A stretch of DNA of 21,731 nucleotides from Candidatus Peregrinibacteria bacterium. Its GTDB lineage: Bacteria > Patescibacteriota > Gracilibacteria > UBA1369 > UM-FILTER-53-11. The DNA lies in NCBI GenBank assembly GCA_023245725.1, contig JAHFJU010000018.1:1-21731 (forward strand), given 5' to 3'. A program made the translations under genes and the position numbers. Shown piece after piece: positions 5,434 to 13,692 of this stretch (the stretch's first letter is position 1; each line of letters opens with the position of its first letter). The notes under the pieces were generated by a model, which was not told the origin of the DNA, made no database searches, and saw nothing but the letters and a program-made list of their open reading frames with translations.

Positions 5434-7152
5434 TTATTTGGCTTGCTGCCGTGCTAAATTGGTCAAGACAGTAAACCGATCGCTGTGAAAGTCTAGCGCA
5501 GACACGGGGAAAGGTGCAATAGATTTATTTATCGCATATAAATACTGAGGAGTTGAAATGAAAATAACTGCATTTTCATCTGCTAAAATCTCTGAAAGTT
5601 CTGCCAGCAATTTATCTTTATCTTGTGGAACGTCTGCCTTTCTAATTGCTTCAGTAAGGCCATCTGTTCTAAAACTTCTAAAGTTTGCAAAGTTTAATCC
5701 AGGAGTTCCGTTATTTGTGTTTGTATCTTGCGTTTGATCGGTTCCAGAAGCATTATCAGTCGAAGCATTGTCTTGTTGAGACAGGTCTTGAGCCTGACTT
5801 GAATGAAACAATGGGTAAACATCGCGATTGTAACCAAGCCCTTGTCTCATAAGTAATAATGAATATTCTCTCGAGTTTACCAAGTTTGTGAACTCTTCTT
5901 CACTTACAATTCGAATTGGCACCTCGATTCCCTCTTGAGCTAGTTGCGCAGCAATCAATGTTGGTAATTCAGTTCCAACTTTATCGAGCGAAACTAATGG
6001 CAATATGACTCTTTCACCCTTTGAACTGTACCTGTTCCCTTGATCATTTTTGTTGTAACCGGCCTCTGAGAAAAGTGTGTCAGCTTTTGTAGTGTCATAC
6101 ATGAATCGCTCATCATTTGCTTTATTCTCAAATAATATTGTGTCGATTCGATTTTGCGTTGAATTTGTTAATTCGTTTTTATTGATAGAAAGGCTAATTG
6201 CTTTTCGGATTTTTTTGTCACCTAAAAATTGATTGTCACTGTTTAAATATAAAGCGGTAAATTGATTTAAGTGATACGAACTTACATTGAATTTTTGGCT
6301 TTCTTCAGCTTTCTTCGCAATATCAGAATCTGGGTGGATTTTTGAAATACTATCAAGGGCATCTATTTCTGCGATTAGGCCAGATTCATTTGCGAATGTT
6401 ACAATTTTAAGATTTTGAATTGTTGGATGTTCTCCATAATAATTTTCATATTCCTTTAAGCTAATACTATCGCCGCTAGATGCTAATTTTGTCTGAACGA
6501 CTTTATATGGCCCGGTTCCAATAGGGTTTTTATTAAAAGGAGATTTCTCAAAATCGCTTACTGATGTATCTCCCAAAATGTGTTTAGGTAAAATTCCAAC
6601 TGTTAATTCAGATATAAAGTAAGAGTTTGGACGCGGCAAAGTGAAAATTATCTTCGATGTGCCACTTGCCTCGATTTGAACTCCATCAAATGCGGATCGT
6701 AATACAGGATTCTTAAATCCAGGGCTTTGGATAATGTCTCTGTATGTATATAAAACATCGTCAACAGTAAGAGGTGTTCCATCGTGCCAAGTAATATTTG
6801 GGCGCAATGTTATAGTGATTTTTTTATCATCAGAAGATCTGTCTATGCTTTCTGCTAAATCTGGAAAGAAATTTTTAGCGATTGGGTCGTACCTGATTAA
6901 TCCTGAGAAAATAAGTTCATCTACATCTCTATCAGCATCATTGTAATCGGCAAAAATAGGATTCAAATAATGAATGTTGCCAACCATTCCCTCAATAAAA
7001 TAATCATCTGAATCTTTTACATTCAACCTATCTCTCAAAACAAAATATTGAGTAAGTGATGTTAAAAAAACAACTGACAAAACGACGACAAAAAGTTTCT
7101 CTCTTGTCGGCAAACGAGAAAAAATCGTTGCCAGCTTGCTAAAAGTTCTCAT
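5434..7152 (-). CDS. Family 5 peptide-binding protein (ABC transporter type), membrane-anchored
   Basis: This 572-residue protein has the layout of family 5 extracellular solute-binding proteins (OppA/DppA type). After a membrane segment at about residues 19-38 come NIHYLNPIFADYNDADRDVDELIFSGLIRYDP, ITLRPNITWHDGTPLTVDDVLYTYRDI and NPIGTGPYKV, all standard blocks. The anchor is an uncleaved-looking N-terminal helix, not a lipoprotein box. A low-complexity insert rich in Asp, Asn, Gln and Thr lies near residues 460-490. Its start codon overlaps the secG stop by one base (TAATG), so translation is likely coupled. No permease or ATPase of an ABC transporter is in the window, so its partner, or whether it transports at all, is unknown. 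Confidence 0.88.
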   Translation of the reverse strand: MRTFSKLATIFSRLPTREKLFVVVLSVVFLTSLTQYFVLRDRLNVKDSDDYFIEGMVGNIHYLNPIFADYNDADRDVDELIFSGLIRYDPIAKNFFPDLAESIDRSSDDKKITITLRPNITWHDGTPLTVDDVLYTYRDIIQSPGFKNPVLRSAFDGVQIEASGTSKIIFTLPRPNSYFISELTVGILPKHILGDTSVSDFEKSPFNKNPIGTGPYKVVQTKLASSGDSISLKEYENYYGEHPTIQNLKIVTFANESGLIAEIDALDSISKIHPDSDIAKKAEESQKFNVSSYHLNQFTALYLNSDNQFLGDKKIRKAISLSINKNELTNSTQNRIDTILFENKANDERFMYDTTKADTLFSEAGYNKNDQGNRYSSKGERVILPLVSLDKVGTELPTLIAAQLAQEGIEVPIRIVSEEEFTNLVNSREYSLLLMRQGLGYNRDVYPLFHSSQAQDLSQQDNASTDNASGTDQTQDTNTNNGTPGLNFANFRSFRTDGLTEAIRKADVPQDKDKLLAELSEILADENAVIFISTPQYLYAINKSIAPFPVSALDFHSDRFTVLTNLARQQAK

Positions 7153-7370
7153 TATTTAACGAAGAGGGTTGCAATCGCACATCCGATAAACAAAAAAGTG
7201 AGTGCGAATGTTCCGTAGAATAAGAATTTGTCGATACCGCGCTTGCTTCGGTAAAATTCACCTCCACCACCGAATGCCGCGCCAAGTCCGACTCCTTTTT
7301 CTTGAAGTAAAATGAACACGATTAGAAGTACAGAGATTACAACCTGAGCAATAGTAAGAAGATTATGCAT
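7152..7370 (-). CDS. secG: Preprotein translocase subunit SecG
   Basis: SecG is the small non-essential membrane subunit of the SecYEG channel. At 72 residues this has the expected two membrane helices (about residues 3-23 and 52-70). Between them lies the loop FILLQEKGVGLGAAFGGGGEFYRSKRGIDKFL, which holds the family's Gly-rich stretch and the following basic segment. It lies five bases after the small membrane protein gene and shares one base with the downstream peptide-binding protein gene. That arrangement suggests one transcript for envelope proteins. No Shine-Dalgarno precedes it. Confidence 0.9.
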   Translation of the reverse strand: MHNLLTIAQVVISVLLIVFILLQEKGVGLGAAFGGGGEFYRSKRGIDKFLFYGTFALTFLFIGCAIATLFVK

Positions 7371-7375
7371 AGATT

Positions 7376-7744
7376 CTAGCTTTTAAAGAAAAGATGTGTG
7401 AGCCAGTTAATAATACCAAAGACGAAGCCCGCAAGAAAATACGATTTTATTGTAGGTACTGTCAAGGTGATTCCTGAAAGGGCGAGCGCCTGAAGAGACT
7501 GATCAAAGAGCCAAAAAATGACTCCATTTAAAACAATAAGTGATAGGCCAATAGTAATAATTTGAAGCGGAAACGTTAAAAGTTTCAATATTGGCTTAAC
7601 TATGCCATTTAATATGCCCATTACTAAGCCACCGGTTATAAAAAAAGTTATACCTCCAGTATAGGTTATTTCTGGGAAGAAATAGAGCACACCGTACAGT
7701 GCTAACGCATTAAGGCCGATGCTAATAATTAATTTTTTAATCAC
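7376..7744 (-). CDS. Small four-helix membrane protein, phage holin family 4 / YvlD type
   Basis: This protein of 122 residues has four hydrophobic segments (about 5-24, 29-50, 55-80, 98-118) and the motif GGLVMGILNGIVKPILKLLTFPLQIITIGLSLIVLN. This matches the YvlD-like family that databases label phage holin family 4, widespread in bacterial chromosomes; the name does not imply a phage. The role of the family is poorly known, and links to envelope stress have been suggested for relatives. It starts with GTG at 7742-7744. TATATT (7751-7756) lies six bases upstream, so it too could be leaderless, although no -35 supports that. It is 17 bases after ileS and five before secG. Confidence 0.8.
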   Translation of the reverse strand: MIKKLIISIGLNALALYGVLYFFPEITYTGGITFFITGGLVMGILNGIVKPILKLLTFPLQIITIGLSLIVLNGVIFWLFDQSLQALALSGITLTVPTIKSYFLAGFVFGIINWLTHLFFKS

Positions 7745-7761
7745 GGGTGAAATATAACATA

Positions 7762-10700
7762 TTAGGGTTTACGAACACCAACAATTGCTGTGCAATCATC
7801 TAATTCTATAGTTGATTCTTTGTCGTAATTGAAATCTCCTGCTTCTTGTATTTCTCGTGAGAGAGTTTCACGCTTAATCATTTCTGCGAAGCTAGTTACT
7901 GCCTTTACAACTTGTTCGTTTCCTTTAATAGAAATTACAATTCTGTCGGCAATTGCGTAATCGGCTTGTTTTCGAAGGTCTTGAATAGCGCGAATGATAT
8001 CTCTGGCGATTCCTTCTAGTTTAAGTTCCTCAGATATTTCTGTAGAGAGACTTGCAACTATTCCATTTTGGCTGATAACATCTGTGCCTGCATTCCCGTC
8101 TGTGCTTAGGTATCCGATTGAAACTTCATCTGCATTGAGTTTGAATTTTACGGGACCTGATTTTGGTACGCTGACAGTTCCGTTCTCGTTTATTATACAA
8201 TCACCGGCTTTACATAGTTTGATTAGTTCTTGAGTCTCTTTGCCGAAACGCGGCCCGATTTTTCGTGCGTCTGGACTAACTAGCAACTTCCAGCGTGACA
8301 TATCAGTTGCGAACTCTAGTTTTTTAACGTTAATCTCTTCAAGAATTACATCTTCGTATTCTTTAATTACAGACTGTTGTATTTTTTTAGGAAGTGCAAC
8401 CGTTAGTGTTTCAAGCGGCTGTCGAACTTTAATTGTATTCTTAGAACGTAGCGCAAGTGCACTCGATACAATTGTTCTTACAGCACCAATGTCACGATTT
8501 AATGGCTCATTAATGCGTTTTTCGTGACATATTGGCCAGTCAGCAAAATGAACCGATGTTTCTCCTGTTAAGTTCTTGAATATCTCATCGCTAATAAAAG
8601 GCATGAACGGTGCCAATAGTTTAGTAACTGTAACAAGTACAGTGTAAAGAGTCTCATATGCATGAGTTTTATCTCCGTCGTTTTCGCTTTTCCAGAATCT
8701 TCGGCGGCTTCGGCGTACGTACCAGTTTGAGAGGCTGTCCGCAAAGTCTAAGAATGGTCGTGTAGCCTTTGTCAGATTATAGATATCCATTTCTTCAGTA
8801 ACTTTTTTTATAAGAACATTTAGTTCAGATAAAATCCATTGATCTAATTTATTAGTTGAATTTGTTGGATATGCTTTATTGGTAGCTAACGCATTTTTAA
8901 GGTTTTCGCTTGGAGTAAATCCGTCGATATTCGCGTAAGTGGTAAAGAAGCTATATGTGTTCCAAAGAGTGAGTGTGAATTTTTTAACAAGCTCTTCAAC
9001 ATGCTTTTCAGAAAAACGAACATCTTCAGCTATTGGAGCTGTTGAGTTGTACAAAAATAGTCTAGTTGTGTCTACTCCGTGTGTTTCGAAAAGATTTGTA
9101 GGATCAGGATAATTCTTCTTTCTCTTCGAAAGTTTTTCGCCGTCAGCTGCAAGCAAAATACCATTAACAATAATATTTTTTTGCGCTGGTTGGTTAAATA
9201 AAATTGTGCCGATAACATGAAGTGTGTAGAACCAGCCGCGAGTTTGATCGAGGCCTTCTGCAATAAAATGTGCTGGGAAATTATCTTCAAAATCCTCTTT
9301 ATTATCGAATGGATAATGCAGCTGTGCATATGGCATTGCGCCGCTTTCAAACCAACAGTCGAGAACTTCACTAATACGTTTCATTTTTCCGTCGCATTTG
9401 TCGCATGTAATTTCGATATTGTCGATATATGGCTTGTGTAGGTCAAGTTCGCTGCCCCTAATAGGGAGCGCTCCAAGAGAGTACTCGTAAACTTCTCCAT
9501 GTTTTGCTCGAAATTCGCGAGTTGCATCAACACTACATCGTTCTATGTATCGTTTAATTGCTCTAATTACATTGCCATGCGTGACAATGAGAACTCTTTT
9601 GCCTGGATATTTTTTTGATATGTCATTTATGACTTTCTCTACACGTTTTTCAACATGCCTAAACGATTCACCGTCACCAAAAACTGTGTCGTACCATACT
9701 TGATTATCTTTTACAGTCGCTATGAATTCCTTTAAATCTGTGCCATCGTAACTGCCGTGATTGTGTTCAACTAAACGTTCATCAAATGTAATTTCTAGGT
9801 TGCCAATATGTTGAGAGATTTCATTCGCTGTCTCTCTAGTGCGAATAAAAGGAGATGAAATTACAACGTCTATTTTTTTATCTTTCAACTTTTTACCAAT
9901 CGATCTAGCTTGTGCGATTCCATCATCTGTTAAGTGAAACTCTTTTGTAATATCGGAGTTAATTATGCCACTAACATTACTTTGTGCTTCACCATGACGA
10001 ACCACAAAAAGTTGAGTTTTCTCCAGAGAATTTTCATGTAGATCTTTAACCGAGCTTACTGCTTTTGTGTTTCCGCACTGGCATCGCCAAACTGGTATAG
10101 GACAGCCCCAAAAACGATTTCTAGAAATATTCCAATCGCGTGCACCTTCGAGCCATTTTCCAAAGCGACCATCTTGAATGTGCTCAGGAGTCCACTTAAT
10201 TTTTTTGTTATTCTTGATAAGTTTGTCTTTTATATCAGTTACTTTTATAAACCAAGCGCGAGTCGCGTAACTAAGCAGCGGAGAATCACAGCGCCAGCAG
10301 TGAGGGTAGCTATGAGTGATTGATTCTTTTTTGAAGAGAAAGCCATTTTCTTTTAATTCTTGGCAGATTTTAGCTTCTGCGTCTTTAACAAAAATTCCAG
10401 CATATTCCCCTACTTCTTTTGTATAGGTTCCATCCATATTTGCATTCACAAAAATTGGAAGACCATTTTTTTGCGCTGCCTCAAAGTCAATTTCACCATA
10501 CGCGCCGTTAATCGTAACTATTCCGGTACCGTCATCGACGCTCACATAATCGGTTGCAATTGTTCTAAATGCGTTTTTAGAAGCCTTAATTTCTGGTGAG
10601 TCGTTGTAGTAATCAAATACATGATTGTATTTTTTACCTACTAGCGTTTTTCCTTTAACAACCTCAACAATTTCAAATCCTTCGATTCCATTAAAAATTA

Positions 10701-11505
10701 CATCTACACGGTTTTTTGCGCAGTAACAGAATGAGCCATCTACAAGCCTAACCTTTGCATAATCGAAATCGGCACCAATCGCTAATCCTGTGACAGAAAG
10801 TAAACTCCACGGAGTAGTTGTCCATGCCAAAAAGTATGTTCCTGATTCCTCTTCTAGTTCAAATTTTACAGTAACTGAAGTGTCAGCTACGTCTTTATAT
10901 CCTTGTGTTACTTCAAAATTAGAGAGAGATGTCTCACAACGCGGACATATGTGCATTGGCTTGTATCCTTCATAAACAAGGCCTTTCTTCCATATCTGAG
11001 AAAATACCCACCAGATTGATTCCATGTAATTATTCTCAAGGGTTGCATATTCATGATCAAAATCTACCCAACGAGCAATGCGTTTTAGGAGTACATGCCA
11101 ATCGCGCGTGTAACGAAAAACACTTTCTCGACAAGCATCATTAAATTTTTCAACGCCCATTTTTTCAATATCTTTTCGCCCGGAAAGTTTTAGCTCTTTT
11201 TCAATTTCATATTCAACGGGGAGCCCGTGACAATCCCAACCATTAACGCGAGGTACATAGTATCCTTTCATGCTCCAATAGCGAGTTACAGCATCTTTAA
11301 GCGCTGAAGCCAAAATATGACCATAATGAGGCATTCCATTTGCAAAAGGAGGGCCATCAAAAAAAACGAACTTTTTGCCGCCTTTTCGTCTGTCGACTGA
11401 CTGTTCAAATATCTTTTCTTTCTGCCAGAATTCCAAGATATTTCGCTCGAGTTCCGGGAAAGATTGTTTGGGATTTACTGTGTTGAATGAGTGTGTTTTT
11501 TCCAT
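7762..11505 (-). CDS. ileS: Isoleucyl-tRNA synthetase (type 2, eukaryote-like) with inserted histidine-phosphatase domain
   Basis: This enzyme charges tRNA-Ile with isoleucine. At 1247 residues it is about 190 longer than usual type 2 IleRS. The catalytic signatures HYGH (60-63) and KLSKR (791-795, in the type 2 context KRKKNYPDP) are intact, and RISEVLDCWFESG and FIAEGLDQTRGWFYTL also match eukaryote-like enzymes. Residues about 495-685 form a histidine-phosphatase domain with H504 (RHGE), R555, E580 and H643 (THGN), placed between SVKDL and DLHKPYIDNIEIT, which are adjacent in normal relatives. In the CP1 editing domain, the usual Asn after TTTPW is V238 and the usual His in GTGIVH is T331. 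The start ATG at 11505 is chosen because a promoter ends just before it; the in-frame TTG at 11526 lies upstream of that promoter's -10 box. Confidence 0.95.
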   Translation of the reverse strand: MEKTHSFNTVNPKQSFPELERNILEFWQKEKIFEQSVDRRKGGKKFVFFDGPPFANGMPHYGHILASALKDAVTRYWSMKGYYVPRVNGWDCHGLPVEYEIEKELKLSGRKDIEKMGVEKFNDACRESVFRYTRDWHVLLKRIARWVDFDHEYATLENNYMESIWWVFSQIWKKGLVYEGYKPMHICPRCETSLSNFEVTQGYKDVADTSVTVKFELEEESGTYFLAWTTTPWSLLSVTGLAIGADFDYAKVRLVDGSFCYCAKNRVDVIFNGIEGFEIVEVVKGKTLVGKKYNHVFDYYNDSPEIKASKNAFRTIATDYVSVDDGTGIVTINGAYGEIDFEAAQKNGLPIFVNANMDGTYTKEVGEYAGIFVKDAEAKICQELKENGFLFKKESITHSYPHCWRCDSPLLSYATRAWFIKVTDIKDKLIKNNKKIKWTPEHIQDGRFGKWLEGARDWNISRNRFWGCPIPVWRCQCGNTKAVSSVKDLHENSLEKTQLFVVRHGEAQSNVSGIINSDITKEFHLTDDGIAQARSIGKKLKDKKIDVVISSPFIRTRETANEISQHIGNLEITFDERLVEHNHGSYDGTDLKEFIATVKDNQVWYDTVFGDGESFRHVEKRVEKVINDISKKYPGKRVLIVTHGNVIRAIKRYIERCSVDATREFRAKHGEVYEYSLGALPIRGSELDLHKPYIDNIEITCDKCDGKMKRISEVLDCWFESGAMPYAQLHYPFDNKEDFEDNFPAHFIAEGLDQTRGWFYTLHVIGTILFNQPAQKNIIVNGILLAADGEKLSKRKKNYPDPTNLFETHGVDTTRLFLYNSTAPIAEDVRFSEKHVEELVKKFTLTLWNTYSFFTTYANIDGFTPSENLKNALATNKAYPTNSTNKLDQWILSELNVLIKKVTEEMDIYNLTKATRPFLDFADSLSNWYVRRSRRRFWKSENDGDKTHAYETLYTVLVTVTKLLAPFMPFISDEIFKNLTGETSVHFADWPICHEKRINEPLNRDIGAVRTIVSSALALRSKNTIKVRQPLETLTVALPKKIQQSVIKEYEDVILEEINVKKLEFATDMSRWKLLVSPDARKIGPRFGKETQELIKLCKAGDCIINENGTVSVPKSGPVKFKLNADEVSIGYLSTDGNAGTDVISQNGIVASLSTEISEELKLEGIARDIIRAIQDLRKQADYAIADRIVISIKGNEQVVKAVTSFAEMIKRETLSREIQEAGDFNYDKESTIELDDCTAIVGVRKP
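9451..10017 (-). other. Histidine-phosphatase (phosphoglycerate mutase-like) domain within ileS
   Basis: The inserted segment reads as a complete branch-1 histidine phosphatase: LFVVRHGEAQSN, then LTDDGIAQARSIGKKL, SSPFIRTRETA, ERLVEHNHGSYDG, and VLIVTHGNVIRAI near the end. All catalytic positions of the family are present, so it is probably active. Its substrate cannot be told from sequence; the superfamily includes sugar-phosphate, nucleotide and protein phosphatases. Confidence 0.88.
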
Positions 11506-11513
11506 GCACCGCA

Positions 11514-11542
11514 ATACTACCTTCAATCAGTTAAGTTCGCAA
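11514..11542 (-). promoter_or_regulatory. Promoter of ileS, near-leaderless
   Basis: On the minus strand, TTGCGA (11537-11542), a 17-base spacer and TAGTAT (11514-11519) form a good promoter. Only eight bases separate the -10 from the ATG at 11505, predicting a two-base leader. The -35 lies within an imperfect hairpin (AGGTTC/GAACTT, about 11532-11550) that could be an operator. There is no room for a T-box leader. Confidence 0.6.
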
Positions 11543-11603
11543 AGGAACCTCTAATAAAAATGCAATTATCTATCTAAAAATTTCACTATTAATTTAGTAC
11601 AAA

Positions 11604-12260
11604 TTAACGGCTAACGCTTGTAGGTAATCCGCCAGCTTCGGCTTTAGTAATTTTGCGCTGATTTCGCGTTTCTAGAATTTTTACAAACTCTGGATCATTG
11701 CAAATACGGCTTTCTTGAGGCAATTCTTGCCCTTGGTATTTCGAGGTCTTCTTTTTGGAATACGGCACTAGAGCCTCTGAACTCATATCTTCAAAAGCTA
11801 GTTGGCAGACACGCATACCCGGATAAAGAGCAACCGGCATACGATTAATGTTCGTAATCTCCAAAGTGATCGTTCCTTCAAATCCCGCATCTATAAATCC
11901 TGCTGTTGAATGAACAATTATTCCAAGTCTTCCTAATGAACTTCTGCCTTCGACGCGCGCAACTAGATTATTCGCAATTTTAACTTTTTCCATCGTAACG
12001 CCCAATACAAATTCACCTGGTTGAACAATAAAAGGATCGCCATCAGCAACCTCAACTAGTGAAGTCACTCCTTCAAATGTAGTAGGATCGAGAGGATCAA
12101 GAACCGCTTGCTTGCTGTGATTATAGATCTTAAATCCATTACCTAAACGCATATCGAGAGATGACGCGTTTACGTTGGACATATGAATATTGTCAGCAGA
12201 TGAAAGAACAATATCTCCTTTTTCTATTCGAGCCAAAATATCGCGGTCTGAAAGAATCAT
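11604..12260 (-). CDS. dcd: dCTP deaminase, probably bifunctional dCTP deaminase/dUTPase
   Basis: The enzyme deaminates dCTP, feeding dUMP and so dTTP synthesis. The core motif GRSSLGRLGIIVHSTAGFIDAGFEGTITLEITN holds the catalytic Glu (in TLEI) and the nucleotide-binding Arg-Ser-Ser. SKYQGQ near residue 178 belongs to the C-terminal lid. The HSTAGFIDxGF form is close to what I recall of the mycobacterial enzyme, which also hydrolyses dUTP, and differs from the E. coli form HVTAHRIDPGW, so bifunctionality is inferred. At 218 residues it is about 25 longer than common, with extra residues at the C-terminus. It lies 25 bases after purB and probably shares its transcript. Confidence 0.93.
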   Translation of the reverse strand: MILSDRDILARIEKGDIVLSSADNIHMSNVNASSLDMRLGNGFKIYNHSKQAVLDPLDPTTFEGVTSLVEVADGDPFIVQPGEFVLGVTMEKVKIANNLVARVEGRSSLGRLGIIVHSTAGFIDAGFEGTITLEITNINRMPVALYPGMRVCQLAFEDMSSEALVPYSKKKTSKYQGQELPQESRICNDPEFVKILETRNQRKITKAEAGGLPTSVSR

Positions 12261-12285
12261 AATGTTTGCTCAAGCATCCTTATAA

Positions 12286-13662
12286 TTAAATTAATCTCTT
12301 ATAGTTTTGGCAAAGCTTGCTTGCAATTCCAGTATAAGTAGATGGAGTGAGCCCTAGCAAATATTTCTTATCGACTGCGGGAATTTTTAGTTGCTTAATA
12401 AATTCTCGCATGTCTTTAAGCGTTATACGTCGGCCGCGAGTAAGTTCTTTTAATTTTTCGTATGCACCACTTACCTTATTTTTTCTCAAAACTGTTTGTA
12501 CTGGTTCAGCCAAAACCTCGACATTTTCTGCAAGGTCTTTTTCTAGCGCGGCTTCGTTTAATTCCAGCTTTCCTAAGCCCTTTTCAAGGCTTGTATACGC
12601 AAGAAGAGAGTAGCCAAGCGCCGAGCCAATATTTCTAAATACTGTTGAATCGGTAAGGTCGCGTTGCATACGTGAGATAGGAAGTTTTTCGGCAAAGTGT
12701 CGAAGAAGTGCATTTGCCAAACCAAAGTTGCCTTCAGCATTTTCAAAGTCTATAGGGTTTACCTTATGCGGCATTGTTGATGAACCTACTTCTCCCGCCT
12801 TTGTTTTTTGTTTGAAAAATCCATATGAAATGTACATCCAAATATCGCGAGAAAGGTCTGTCAAAATGGTGTTTATTCGAGCAAGTGAGTCGGATTGTTG
12901 AGCAAGCATATCATGTGTTTCAATTTGCGCGGTGTACAAATTTGGTACTAGCCCTAAGTGAGTTATAAATGACGATGCGATTTTTGACCAATCAAGTTTA
13001 GGATAAGCAGAAATATGAGCATTGAAGTTCCCAACGGCTCCACTAAATTTTGCTAAATAAGGGATATTGCGAAGAGAAGAAATTTCGCGTTCAAGACGAG
13101 CAACAAAATTTATAAATTCTTTTCCGACTGTTGTTGGGCTTGCAGGTTGTCCATGTGTTCTAGCAAGCATGGCAATATCTGAATTTTCTTGAGCAAGTTC
13201 ATACAAAGTATCTGTTACTCCGTAGAGAGCTGGTAAAATTTCGGCTTCAACGGCAGCTTCAATCATTAGGCTATAAGCCGTGTTATTTATGTCTTCAGAT
13301 GTACACCCAAAATGTACGAACTCCGCTAACTCTATCAGCTTTTTATTATCGGCAATTTTCTCTTTAATATAATACTCAATTGCTTTCACGTCGTGGTTTG
13401 TTGTCTTTTCTATGGCCTTAACTCGTTCACCTTGTGTTGCATCGAAATCTGTAACAAGTTTTCGCAAAAACAAACAATCTGTTTCTGATATTTTAGAAGT
13501 TCCTGATAACTTTGTTACATTGCAAAGAAAAATCAACCATTCTATTTCTACATGAAGACGGTACTTCATTAGTGCGCATTCTGAAAAATAAAGGCCTAGC
13601 GCAGCGACTTTTTCATGATAACGACCGTCGAGAGGAGAGAGAGCAGTAAGTTGATTGGTCAT
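12286..13662 (-). CDS. purB: Adenylosuccinate lyase
   Basis: PurB removes fumarate from SAICAR to give AICAR and from adenylosuccinate to give AMP, acting twice in purine synthesis. The 458 residues match the longer E. coli-type enzyme. The superfamily signature GSSTMPHKVNP, on the flexible loop with the catalytic Ser, is at about residues 292-302. TSEDINNTAYSLM and HGQPASPTTVGKEF supply other active-site blocks including the His. It follows purE by 30 AT-rich bases and precedes dcd by 25. No Shine-Dalgarno is visible. Its two partner enzymes, PurC and PurA, are both encoded within 3 kb. Confidence 0.97.
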   Translation of the reverse strand: MTNQLTALSPLDGRYHEKVAALGLYFSECALMKYRLHVEIEWLIFLCNVTKLSGTSKISETDCLFLRKLVTDFDATQGERVKAIEKTTNHDVKAIEYYIKEKIADNKKLIELAEFVHFGCTSEDINNTAYSLMIEAAVEAEILPALYGVTDTLYELAQENSDIAMLARTHGQPASPTTVGKEFINFVARLEREISSLRNIPYLAKFSGAVGNFNAHISAYPKLDWSKIASSFITHLGLVPNLYTAQIETHDMLAQQSDSLARINTILTDLSRDIWMYISYGFFKQKTKAGEVGSSTMPHKVNPIDFENAEGNFGLANALLRHFAEKLPISRMQRDLTDSTVFRNIGSALGYSLLAYTSLEKGLGKLELNEAALEKDLAENVEVLAEPVQTVLRKNKVSGAYEKLKELTRGRRITLKDMREFIKQLKIPAVDKKYLLGLTPSTYTGIASKLCQNYKRLI

Positions 13663-13692
13663 TTTGTGATGAATAAAATAATAAAAATAATA

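Noticed and set aside
7376..7744. Phage holin as a sign of a prophage
   Set aside because: The family name is historical; there are no other phage genes and the context is secG and ileS.
9072..9441. Short open frames on both strands inside ileS
   Set aside because: They are shadows of the long, clearly homologous IleRS frame.
11506..11526. TTG start for ileS at 11526
   Set aside because: It lies upstream of the -10 box at 11514-11519, so the predicted mRNA would not contain it.
11506..11603. T-box riboswitch before ileS
   Set aside because: The gap is 98 bases, contains the promoter itself, and shows neither a specifier stem-loop nor the T-box sequence; the predicted leader is two bases.
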